A DNA stretch of 30,271 nt from Thermoplasmata archaeon. Its GTDB lineage: Archaea; Thermoplasmatota; Thermoplasmata; Lutacidiplasmatales; UBA184. Positions 1-7,973 of this stretch are shown in pieces. A program made the translations under genes and the position numbers. The stretch is taken from assembly GCA_022750355.1 (NCBI GenBank), contig JAKIVW010000007.1, forward strand, positions 1-30,271, written 5' to 3'. Every line of letters starts with the position of its first letter. Position 1 is the stretch's first letter. The notes beneath the pieces are model-generated. The model worked only from the letters and a program-made list of their open reading frames with translations, was not told the DNA's origin and did no database searches.

Positions 1-19
1 CCTCCGTACCCCTCCGCCA

Positions 20-27
20 CATTAACG
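20..27 (+). promoter_or_regulatory. Possible TATA element of the giant surface-protein gene
   Basis: The string cattaacg is AT-rich against GC-rich surroundings and lies about 45 nt before the ATG at 70, which would leave a short leader of roughly 20 nt. A purine-rich stretch (ggagaaagg) follows at about 51-59 and could act as a weak ribosome site. Position and composition are the only support. Confidence 0.3.
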
Positions 28-69
28 AGGGGGACGGGTTCGGGATTCTCGGAGAAAGGCTCGGAATCG

Positions 70-3000
70 ATGGGAGAGAGGGGCTGGCGGGCATGGCGTG
101 GGCAGGCCTCGACGACCGTCGCGCTCACGTTCGCACTCACCCTACTTTTTGTCGGGGGCCTCCCAATGGCCGCTGCGTCCTCTCCGCCGCACCCGTCTCC
201 CGGGCCTACCCCGAAGGTCATATTTGCCGGTCACCCTCCGCCCACCCAGCCCAACGAGACCGTGACCATCCAGAACCGAACGGTCGGGAACTTGTCCCAG
301 TTCTGGGGACTGGGGTTGGATGCGAACACCCCCTTCGGGACCGCGTCGGCGGAGGTACAGGGATCTCCCGTCTCGTACTACGAGTGGCCCGCGGGAAAAA
401 TCGCCGATTCTTTCAACATGACCAACGGTGAGCTGTGGACCTACGGATACGGCTCTCCGGAAGGTACGAACGAGTCCCAGTTCGTCCAGTGGTGTCAATC
501 GATCTCGTGCCATGCGATCCTGGCCGTTCCGGGCGAGATCAACGATTCGGCCGCGGCCGCGTACGACGTCGCCTTCACCGAGCAGACCCTCGGATTCTAT
601 CCGAGCTACTGGCAGGTCGGCAACGAGCCGTCGGGCTGGATGCATTTCAACATCCCCTGGACCGCGTGGAAGACCACCGACACCTCGATCGTGAATCCGG
701 CGAGCTATGCGGAGGTCGTTCAGAATTACTCCGTTGCGATGCGTGCGGTCGACCCCCATCTGCACCTGTTGGGACTCCCCGGAGTGGGTGCCGGCCCCGC
801 GCCCGACACACCCTGGATCACCGCGACCGTCCACCTGAACGGGCCGAACCTGTCGGCGGTGGCGATCCACGACTATCCGGCCGAGCGGGGTCCCATGCGG
901 CCCACATTGAGCGGGTTCTTCAAAACGCTCCTCGGGTCGACCGCGATCGCGCCTCGGGTGGTCACGGACGAGGCGGCCGTCAAGAGCGCGTGCCCCACCT
1001 GCTCCCCTATCTCGCTCTTCGTGGACGAGTTCAACGCGGGCACCGGCACCACGGGGACCTGGCAACCGTACATGCAGACCTACCCCGAGGTCCCCTACGT
1101 CGCCGCGGAGCTCGTGTCGATGATGCAATCGAACGTGTCGAACGCGGACCTGTACAACTTACGCTCGGCGTACAACGGTTCTCTGTACAACGCGTCGGGC
1201 GTCGCTTTTCCGCTGGATTCACTCTACGCGAAGATACTGCCCCACGTGGACCCTACCACCTTGCAGACCAACGTGACGGGAACGGCGAACGGGGTGTTCG
1301 CCGACGTTTCGGAGTCCGGGCCCTCCAACTCGATCACCCTGCTGGCCGTGAATACCAACACGACGCTCACGGTCCGCCTCAATCTCAAAGGCTCCGTGTT
1401 CCCGGCCGAAGGTTCGTTCACGACGTGGCGTGCGAACAACTCCACCTCCTCCCCGAACGGAACGTTCCAGGAGTCGAGCGGGTTCGGTGCGACCTCCAGC
1501 TGGCTGCTTCCCCCGCTCGGAGTGCTCTTGGTCTCCGTCTGTCGATCCAACGCCTCCGGAAGCGCGGGCCTCTACCCGGTGACGTTCTGCGAGACCGGGT
1601 TGAGCCCGGGGCTAAACTGGTCGGTCACCGTGGGTTCTACGACGCTCTGGTCGACCTCCGCGACGATCACGTTCCTGGAGGGGAACAACTCCTATCCGTA
1701 CACCATCGGACCCCGCCCCAATTGGACCACCCCCATCCGGAGCGGTTCGATCCTCGTCGCGGGCGCCGCGGCCTCGGTGACCGTCCCCTGGACCGCCGTC
1801 ACCTACCCCGTAAACTTCACGGAGAACCAACTTCCGCTCGGTACGCGATGGTCGGTCCTCGTCGGCGGAATCGACTCGTACTCCACGACTCCCACGATTC
1901 CCGTCCTCCTATCCAACGGGACACATCACTACTCGTTCGGCATCGTTCCCGGCTGGACGACCTTGAACCTGAACCGCTCCGGCAACGTGACGGTGAATGC
2001 CACGGCGGTCGGAGTAACCGTCACCTGGTACCCCGTCACGTACAACGTGACTTTCGTTCAATCCGGGCTCGGCGGGTCCACGAACTGGTCGGTGACCCTC
2101 GCCGGATCCACCGGTTGGAACACGTCCGGAGGTCCCATTCTCTTCTCTGAGCCCAACGGCACCGACCCGTACTCGATCGGCAATGTGAGCGGTTTCATTC
2201 CCGACGCTCGGTCGGGGGCGGTCGAGGTCCAGGGGTTCAACTCCACAGTGAATATCTCCTGGGCCGCGAGCGCGTATGCGATCGAGTTCGACGCGTCGGG
2301 ACTCGCGAACGGAACGACGTGGTCGGTCGACCTGAACGGGACTCCCCAGATCGGTGCGTTCCCCAACTTCACGTACTGGGAACCGTCGGGAAGTTACTCC
2401 TATTCGCTCGGGAAAGTTCCCGGCTGGTCGACTCCCCATTACGGGGGTACCGTCGTCGTCGCGGGGGCGAACATGACCGTCACGGTACCCTGGACGCAGT
2501 CGGAGTACAACATCACGTTCACGGAGACGAACCTGCCCGGTGGAACGAATTGGTCGGTCTCGCTCAACCACACCGCTCAGTTCTCGACCGGGCGGACTAT
2601 CGTGTTCATCGAACCGAACGGGTCGTTCCCCTACGTGGTGCCCGGCGTCCCCGGGTACTACCCGAACATTTCTGCGGGGTCGGTCGTCGTCAACGGTACC
2701 GCACTCGGGATCAAGATCTTCTTCCCGAAGACCCAGTTCAGTGTCACGTTCATGGAGTCCGGCCTCCCGGGCGGGACGACGTGGTACGTCAACATCACGA
2801 ATCACGCCCCGGTCAAGGCCTTCAGCCCGACCCAGGGAATCCTCCTCCCGAACGCGAGCTACAATTACTCGGTCTGGTCGACCAACTCGGGCTACGCGTC
2901 ACCGCTCCCCGTCGGGAATTTCACGGTCAACGGGACCAGGGTCTGGGTGAACGTCACGTTTGCCCGGTCCTCCTTGGTGACGTTCCACGAACTGGGACTG

Positions 3001-5244
3001 CCGAACGGCACCAACTGGTCGGTGTTCGTGGTGAACCAAACGCGACTGAATTCGACGACGCCCGACATCACGTTCGATGAGCCGGCGGGGACGTACCGCT
3101 ACGTGACGGGAGTGGTCCCCGGATGGACCACGCTCAACCATGTGGGGTCCGTCACCGCCGCCGGGATTCCCTTGATCGTCAACATCTCCTGGACGGTGAA
3201 GGCTTACACGGTCGGCTTTGACGAATCCGGATTGCCCCCCGGAAACTCTTGGTCGGTGATCCTGAACGGAACGGCCCACGGATCCTCGTCGACTACCGTC
3301 AGCTTCACCGAGCCCAACGGCACCTACGGGTACCAGGTCCCGGTCGTCCCGGGGTACCGGCCGTCGAACGTCACCGGCTCGGTGACCGTCAATGGGACCG
3401 ATGTGACCCTTACGCTCCTCTGGACCATCGTGACCTACAATGTGACGTTCCAGGAGACGGGGTTGATTTCCCCGTTCAATTGGTCCGTGACCCTGTCGGG
3501 GGTTTCCAACTCCTCCACCACCTCGACTGTCTCCTTCTTCGTGCCGAACGGAACCTACTCCTTCCGGATCGGCGGCATCGCCGGATGGACTACCAGTTTC
3601 ACAGGAATGCTCGTGGTCAATGGCCAAAAGATGACGGAGCCGGTCCTCTGGAGCGTGACCGTCTACACGGTGACGTTCTCGGAGTCCGGCCTCTCCAATA
3701 CGACCAACTGGTCGGTCACGCTGGGGGGAGTGACCCACTGGAACAAGACCGGGGGCGCGATCCAATTCTCCGAACCGAACAACTCGTACAACTATCGGTT
3801 GCACGCCCCGGGCGGCTGGACCACGTCGCCCTTCCGCGGGACGGTCACAGTCGACGGAACGAACGTTACGGTCTCGGTCGTCTGGGTCGTGAACACCTAT
3901 CTCGTTACGTTCGAGCAGATGGGCTTACCCGACCCGACTAATTGGTCCGTGACGCTCGCCGGAACGACCGCGTGGAATAGCACGGGGGGGCCGATCGTCT
4001 TCGCCGAAGGAAACGGCTCGTACAATTACGTGATCGGCCCCGTGGTCGGTTGGGTGGCGACGATCACGACCGGCACTCTCGCCGTCGCCGGATCCGGGAT
4101 CACACGGATCGTGACGTTCGTGAAGACCTACTCCGTGACCTTCGAGGAGTCCGGGTTGCCCCCGGGGACGGCCTGGACCGTAACGCTGGGCGGCGTCGGG
4201 GAGACGAGCGAGATCGAGTTCAATGAGACGAACGGCTCGTACCCGTTCTCGATCGCGAAGGTCACCGGGTACGTCACACGGAGCTACTCGGGCTCGATCC
4301 AGGTCTCCGGAGCCGTTATCGTCCAGACCGTCGCCTGGACCCCGGTCACCTACTCGGTGACGTTCGGCGAGACTGGCCTCCCGAGCGGTACGAATTGGTC
4401 GGTCACCCTGAACGGCACGACATCCTACTCGAACACGTCGAAGATCTCCTTCCTGGAGATCGACGGGAACTACGCCTACAGCATGGGACTCGTCCCCGGG
4501 TTCACGCCGAGCCCCCTCGGTGGGTCGATCGTGGTGGATGGAAAGAATCTGACGAAGGGCATCCCGTTCGTGGTCACGAAGTACACGATCACCTTCTCGG
4601 AGAGCGGCCTGTTTCCCGCGGGAACATTGTGGTCCGTTACGGTGGATGGGAAGGGGTACTCTTCGGGGTCGAACTTGATTGAAGTCCAGGAGCCGAACGG
4701 CACGTACGACTACCGTTACGGTCTGGTTCCCGGGTGGACCACCTCCAATTTTACGGGTGTCGTGACCGTCGCCGGGCAGGATGTGTTGGTCTCCGTCGCG
4801 TGGACTGCAGTAGAGTACACCGTCACCTTCTCCGAAACCGGCTTGCCCTCCGGAACCGTCTGGTCGGTGACCCTGAACGGAGTGACCGCCAGCGGGATGG
4901 GCAGCACGCTGACGTTCACCGAGCCGAACCGGACGTACTCGTACCTGATCGGCCCGGTCTCGGGATACGACTCGAGCCCGGGCTCGGGTACCCTCGTTGT
5001 CGCGGGGGCTAACCAAGCAACGACGATCTCCTTCGCTCCCGTGGTCAGCCCGCCCCCGACGAACAAGGGGAATGCCACACCGAGCTCGATCCTGGGAGTT
5101 CCGGCGATCGAGACCGTCGGGATCCTGGGGGGCATCGTGATCGTCGCACTCGTGGCCTGGGCCCTGGCCACCCGACCCGGGCGCAAGGGCAAGAGCCCGG
5201 CCGCGCGCCCTCCTCCTCCGACCCCGCCGCGGTCCGGGGGATAA
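70..5244 (+). CDS. Giant secreted, membrane-anchored glycoside-hydrolase-like protein with 15 tandem repeats
   Basis: This is a 1724-aa surface protein. Residues 1-37 form a signal peptide (basic start, hydrophobic core, AAAS end). Residues about 60-500 look like a clan GH-A glycosidase barrel: VGNEPSGW carries a candidate acid/base Glu186, and LFVDEFNAG carries a candidate nucleophile Glu320. From residue 502 to about 1659 there are 15 modules of about 77 residues, each opening with a version of YxVTFxESGLPxGTxWSV and containing an EPNGSYxY motif. Such modules are common in Thermoplasmata secreted proteins such as thermopsins. Dense NxS/T sequons suggest heavy N-glycosylation. A transmembrane helix at about 1677-1700 is followed by a basic, proline-rich cytoplasmic tail. 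The protein probably projects from the envelope and acts on or binds polysaccharide. The exact GH family is uncertain (GH39- or GH79-like), and a purely adhesive role is possible. The gene stands alone, with 153 nt to the next one. Confidence 0.85.
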   Translation: MGERGWRAWRGQASTTVALTFALTLLFVGGLPMAAASSPPHPSPGPTPKVIFAGHPPPTQPNETVTIQNRTVGNLSQFWGLGLDANTPFGTASAEVQGSPVSYYEWPAGKIADSFNMTNGELWTYGYGSPEGTNESQFVQWCQSISCHAILAVPGEINDSAAAAYDVAFTEQTLGFYPSYWQVGNEPSGWMHFNIPWTAWKTTDTSIVNPASYAEVVQNYSVAMRAVDPHLHLLGLPGVGAGPAPDTPWITATVHLNGPNLSAVAIHDYPAERGPMRPTLSGFFKTLLGSTAIAPRVVTDEAAVKSACPTCSPISLFVDEFNAGTGTTGTWQPYMQTYPEVPYVAAELVSMMQSNVSNADLYNLRSAYNGSLYNASGVAFPLDSLYAKILPHVDPTTLQTNVTGTANGVFADVSESGPSNSITLLAVNTNTTLTVRLNLKGSVFPAEGSFTTWRANNSTSSPNGTFQESSGFGATSSWLLPPLGVLLVSVCRSNASGSAGLYPVTFCETGLSPGLNWSVTVGSTTLWSTSATITFLEGNNSYPYTIGPRPNWTTPIRSGSILVAGAAASVTVPWTAVTYPVNFTENQLPLGTRWSVLVGGIDSYSTTPTIPVLLSNGTHHYSFGIVPGWTTLNLNRSGNVTVNATAVGVTVTWYPVTYNVTFVQSGLGGSTNWSVTLAGSTGWNTSGGPILFSEPNGTDPYSIGNVSGFIPDARSGAVEVQGFNSTVNISWAASAYAIEFDASGLANGTTWSVDLNGTPQIGAFPNFTYWEPSGSYSYSLGKVPGWSTPHYGGTVVVAGANMTVTVPWTQSEYNITFTETNLPGGTNWSVSLNHTAQFSTGRTIVFIEPNGSFPYVVPGVPGYYPNISAGSVVVNGTALGIKIFFPKTQFSVTFMESGLPGGTTWYVNITNHAPVKAFSPTQGILLPNASYNYSVWSTNSGYASPLPVGNFTVNGTRVWVNVTFARSSLVTFHELGLPNGTNWSVFVVNQTRLNSTTPDITFDEPAGTYRYVTGVVPGWTTLNHVGSVTAAGIPLIVNISWTVKAYTVGFDESGLPPGNSWSVILNGTAHGSSSTTVSFTEPNGTYGYQVPVVPGYRPSNVTGSVTVNGTDVTLTLLWTIVTYNVTFQETGLISPFNWSVTLSGVSNSSTTSTVSFFVPNGTYSFRIGGIAGWTTSFTGMLVVNGQKMTEPVLWSVTVYTVTFSESGLSNTTNWSVTLGGVTHWNKTGGAIQFSEPNNSYNYRLHAPGGWTTSPFRGTVTVDGTNVTVSVVWVVNTYLVTFEQMGLPDPTNWSVTLAGTTAWNSTGGPIVFAEGNGSYNYVIGPVVGWVATITTGTLAVAGSGITRIVTFVKTYSVTFEESGLPPGTAWTVTLGGVGETSEIEFNETNGSYPFSIAKVTGYVTRSYSGSIQVSGAVIVQTVAWTPVTYSVTFGETGLPSGTNWSVTLNGTTSYSNTSKISFLEIDGNYAYSMGLVPGFTPSPLGGSIVVDGKNLTKGIPFVVTKYTITFSESGLFPAGTLWSVTVDGKGYSSGSNLIEVQEPNGTYDYRYGLVPGWTTSNFTGVVTVAGQDVLVSVAWTAVEYTVTFSETGLPSGTVWSVTLNGVTASGMGSTLTFTEPNRTYSYLIGPVSGYDSSPGSGTLVVAGANQATTISFAPVVSPPPTNKGNATPSSILGVPAIETVGILGGIVIVALVAWALATRPGRKGKSPAARPPPPTPPRSGG
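1573..5046 (+). repeat. Fifteen tandem coding modules of about 231 bp
   Basis: The modules encode about 77 aa each (residues 502-1659 of the surface protein). They share the opening VTFxESGLPxGTxWSV, a central EPNGSYxY and a closing VxVNGTxVTVxWT pattern. They are well diverged from each other: the first three lack the LPxGT consensus and the twelfth is shortened to about 74 aa. This indicates old duplication rather than recent slippage. Each module looks like an all-beta, Ig-like stalk unit. Confidence 0.85.
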
Positions 5245-5397
5245 CGCTCCGAGGCGTGGGAAGGATTGTCGCGCTCCGGAGGGGGAGTTGCGACCCGCTC
5301 GAGAGGAGGACCGGAGTACGCGCCGGTTCTGCGCGAGAGCCGGAAATTCGCGTCAAATGGCCACGTCTAATACGCGGAGGCGCGGTAGAGAGCCACC

Positions 5398-6162
5398 TTG
5401 CAGTCAGGATACGGCGCGGCTCAGGCAGAGGATTGGTCCCGCGAGCTCGAGGGCCGACCGGCCTCCGAGATCATCCGCTGGGCGGTGGACCGGTTCGGCG
5501 ATGGCCTCGTCATCGGCTCGAGCTTCGGCAAGGACTCCCTCGTCATCATGGACCTGGCGCGGAGGCTCCGACCCGACATCCCGGTCCTGTTCCTCGAAAC
5601 CGGCTATCACTTTGCCGAAACGCTCCAGTTCCGCGACCAGCTCCGAACCGAGTCGAAGGTGAACATCGTCGACGTCCGCCCGGACCTCACGGTCCCCGAG
5701 CAGGACGCCGCGTACGGGACGGACCTGTTCGCCCGCGCTCCGGACCAGTGCTGCGAGATGCGGAAGGTCGCTCCCCTTCGGCGGGCGCTGGCCGGCCGAC
5801 GCGCCTGGATGACCGGGGTTCGACGCAGCCAGCACCCCCAACGCGCCGGCACACCGGTCGTCGAGTGGCAGGAGATTCTCGAGAACGGGAAGGGCGTCTT
5901 CAAGGTGAACCCTCTGGTCGCGTGGCCGCTCACCGAGGTGGATGCCTACCTCGCCGAGCACCAGCTCCCCCACCACCCGCTGTGGGCGAAAGGGTACCCC
6001 AGCGTCGGCTGCGCCCCGTGCACGGCCCCGGCGTCGGCGGCCGAGGGCGAACGGGCCGGACGGTGGAAGGGCCAGGGCAAGATCGAGTGCGGCATCCACG
6101 TCGTCGGCGTGCGCCGGAACGCGGCTTCCGGAATCGAGGCGGCCGCTCCCGAGCGGGCTTAA
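5398..6162 (+). CDS. cysH: Phosphoadenylyl/adenylyl-sulfate reductase, iron-sulfur type
   Basis: The enzyme reduces activated sulfate (APS or PAPS) to sulfite in the cytoplasm during assimilatory sulfate reduction. The 254-aa product has the PP-loop motif SSFGKDS (residues 41-47), the LFLETGYHF segment (64-72), Cys118-Cys119, Cys205-x2-Cys208 and the catalytic ECGIH (Cys231). The CC plus CxxC set binds a [4Fe-4S] cluster and is typical of enzymes that accept APS; PAPS-only enzymes lack it. This fits the sat gene next door. The start is TTG at 5398; no ATG or GTG fits before the first conserved helix. Length is normal for the family. It is followed by sat after 44 nt and then cysC. APS preference is inferred from the cysteines, not measured. 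Confidence 0.9.
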   Translation: MQSGYGAAQAEDWSRELEGRPASEIIRWAVDRFGDGLVIGSSFGKDSLVIMDLARRLRPDIPVLFLETGYHFAETLQFRDQLRTESKVNIVDVRPDLTVPEQDAAYGTDLFARAPDQCCEMRKVAPLRRALAGRRAWMTGVRRSQHPQRAGTPVVEWQEILENGKGVFKVNPLVAWPLTEVDAYLAEHQLPHHPLWAKGYPSVGCAPCTAPASAAEGERAGRWKGQGKIECGIHVVGVRRNAASGIEAAAPERA

Positions 6163-6176
6163 GAACTCCCAGTTCT
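6157..6176 (+). promoter_or_regulatory. TATA-like box with palindromic candidate operator before sat
   Basis: The end of cysH contains gcttaag (TATA-like). Overlapping it is a 15-nt perfect inverted repeat, AGAACT-CCC-AGTTCT, at 6162-6176. It lies 30 nt before the sat ATG, between the TATA-like box and the expected transcription start, where a bound repressor would block transcription. No long hairpin or T-run follows, so a terminator is less likely. Confidence 0.45.
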
Positions 6177-6206
6177 CCGCTCGCCGGAACCCGAGGTCGT
6201 TGCTTC

Positions 6207-7361
6207 ATGGTAGATCCGTACGGCGGACGGTTGGTCGACCGGCAGGTCTCGGACCCCGAACGGGAGCGGCGGGATGCCGAGCGCGGGGACCTCCCCACGG
6301 TCACGCCCGCGATCGACCAGCTCTACGACGCCGAAAAGATCGGCATCGGGGCGTACAGCCCGCTGGATGGGTTCATGGGCTCGGCGGCGATCGCTTCGGT
6401 CCTGACCACGGGTCGCCTCCCCAACGGGCTCCCCTGGTCCATCCCGATCCATTTCCCCGTGCCCCCGGATCCCGCCCTGCAAGGCCTCGGGCCGGGGGAT
6501 GCGGTCGGGCTCGTCGACCCTCAAGATCGTCTCGTCGGGGTGCTCCACATCGAGGAGAAGTTCCCCGTCGACCGGGCTGCCTTCGCCCGAGGGGCGTACG
6601 GTACCGACGACCCCAAGCACCCGAACGTCGCCGACCTGTTCGCCGCGGGCGATATGGCCTGGGCTGGAAAGGTCGACCTGCTCCGGCGGCTGGTCCCGCC
6701 GTGGGACCGCGCCGAGCTCACCCCGGCCGAAACACGCGCCGATTTTGCGCGTCGGGGCTGGAAGCGGGTCGCCGCCTACCAGTGTCGCAACCCGCCCCAC
6801 ACCGCCCATGAGTACATCCAGCGGCTCACGCTCGAGCGCGAGGATATCGACGGCCTGTTCATCCATCCGGTCGTGGGCCGGCTGAAGAAAGGAGACTATC
6901 GCCCCGAGGTGATCCTCGAGGCGTACGATGCCCTGGTCAAGAACTACTACCCCGAGACCCGCGTCGCCCTGAGCCCGCTCACCATCACGATGCGGTACGG
7001 GGGACCGAAGGCCGCTTTGTTCCTCGCAATCGTCCGCCGCAACTACGGCTGCGGGTCGTACATCGTCGGCCGAGACCAGGCCGGGGTCGGAAAATACTAC
7101 GACCCATACGCGTGCCACCGGATCTTCGACGAGTTCGATATCGGGGTGCAACCGCTCCGGTACGACGAATCGTTCTTCTGCCGCCACTGCGGCTGGATGG
7201 CGAGCCGCAAGACTTGCTCGCATCCGGACTCGGAGCACGGCGCCACCAGCCAGACCCGCATCCGCGAGGCGCTCGCCTCCGGGACCCCGCTGCCGGCGGA
7301 TATCCTCCGGCCCGAGGTCGCGGCGATCCTGGGACGCCCCGGCGGCGAAGTCACCAACTGA
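6207..7361 (+). CDS. sat: Sulfate adenylyltransferase (ATP sulfurylase)
   Basis: This enzyme makes APS and pyrophosphate from sulfate and ATP, the first step of sulfate activation. The 384-aa product has the nucleotide-binding motif QCRNPPHTAHEY (residues 192-203), the second signature GRDQAGVG (288-295) and a C-terminal cysteine cluster FCRHCGW...KTCSH that probably binds zinc, as in prokaryotic homodimeric enzymes. The ATG at 6207 is chosen because the family normally begins about 20 residues before the PTVTPAIDQL segment; the open frame extends upstream through cysH but is not homologous there. It sits between cysH and cysC, forming a complete sulfate-activation cluster. Length matches archaeal and bacterial Sat, and no APS-kinase domain is fused because that activity is the next gene. 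Confidence 0.95.
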   Translation: MVDPYGGRLVDRQVSDPERERRDAERGDLPTVTPAIDQLYDAEKIGIGAYSPLDGFMGSAAIASVLTTGRLPNGLPWSIPIHFPVPPDPALQGLGPGDAVGLVDPQDRLVGVLHIEEKFPVDRAAFARGAYGTDDPKHPNVADLFAAGDMAWAGKVDLLRRLVPPWDRAELTPAETRADFARRGWKRVAAYQCRNPPHTAHEYIQRLTLEREDIDGLFIHPVVGRLKKGDYRPEVILEAYDALVKNYYPETRVALSPLTITMRYGGPKAALFLAIVRRNYGCGSYIVGRDQAGVGKYYDPYACHRIFDEFDIGVQPLRYDESFFCRHCGWMASRKTCSHPDSEHGATSQTRIREALASGTPLPADILRPEVAAILGRPGGEVTN

Positions 7362-7369
7362 GGAACAAC

Positions 7370-7930
7370 ATGACGCGAGGACCACCGGGATTCTGCATCT
7401 GGCTGACGGGACTGCCGAGCGCGGGCAAGACGAGCATCGGCAAGGAGCTCATCCCCCGGCTCGTCGCCCGGGGATGGTACGCCGACCTCCTGGACGGGGA
7501 CGAGATTCGGCTCGGGATCAGCGCCGACCTGGGGTTCGACCGGAAGTCGCGCGAAACCCACGCGGCCCGAGTGGCGTTCCTCTCCAAGCTCCTCGCCCGG
7601 AACGGGGCGATCCCGGTCGTCACCCTCATCTCCCCCTACCGAACGTCGCGCGCGCACGCGCGCACGACCATCGGCCGGTTCGTCGAGGTCTACGTCAACA
7701 CTCCGCTCGACGTCTGCGAGGTCCGCGACGTCAAAGGACTCTACAAGAAGGCGCGCGCCGGTCAGATCAAGGAGATGACCGGGGTCGACGACCCGTACGA
7801 GCCACCGGAGCAGCCGGAGATCGTGGTCGAGACGCAGAACCTGACCCCGGCGCAATCGGCCGAGTTCATCATCGCGGAGCTCGACCGACAGGGCTGGTTC
7901 GCGGGGAAGCCCGGTTCCCCCGGGTCGTGA
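7370..7930 (+). CDS. cysC: Adenylylsulfate kinase
   Basis: The enzyme phosphorylates APS to PAPS using ATP. The 186-aa product has a Walker A loop GLPSAGKTS (residues 14-22), the DGDEIR segment (42-47), the APS-kinase signature VTLISPYR and the downstream VYVNTPLDVCEVRDVKGLY motif. The ATG at 7370 lies 8 nt after the sat stop with aggaac before it, so the pair is co-transcribed. If CysH uses APS directly, PAPS from CysC may instead feed sulfotransferases, or CysH may use both. The gene ends 43 nt from the convergent methyltransferase gene. Confidence 0.93.
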   Translation: MTRGPPGFCIWLTGLPSAGKTSIGKELIPRLVARGWYADLLDGDEIRLGISADLGFDRKSRETHAARVAFLSKLLARNGAIPVVTLISPYRTSRAHARTTIGRFVEVYVNTPLDVCEVRDVKGLYKKARAGQIKEMTGVDDPYEPPEQPEIVVETQNLTPAQSAEFIIAELDRQGWFAGKPGSPGS

Positions 7931-7973
7931 CCGAGCCTGGGCCCGCGACCCCGGCGGCCCGACGTCCCTGTCG

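Noticed and set aside
142..1128. Long minus-strand open frames under the giant surface gene, such as 142-1128 and 3925-5016
   Set aside because: They are Arg/Gly/Asp-rich, lack domains, and are antisense shadows caused by high GC content. The plus-strand frame has clear signal peptide, repeats and anchor.
1573..5046. CRISPR-like or DNA-level tandem repeat
   Set aside because: The period is about 231 bp with low nucleotide identity. Conservation is at the protein level, so these are coding modules.
6162..6176. Transcription terminator between cysH and sat
   Set aside because: The stem is short (6 bp with a 3-nt loop), and no T-run follows on either strand. The site overlaps a TATA-like box.
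5256..6206. N-terminal extension of sat through cysH
   Set aside because: The frame is open from 5256, but the translation upstream of 6207 is antisense-like and has no homology to ATP sulfurylase; cysH occupies this DNA.
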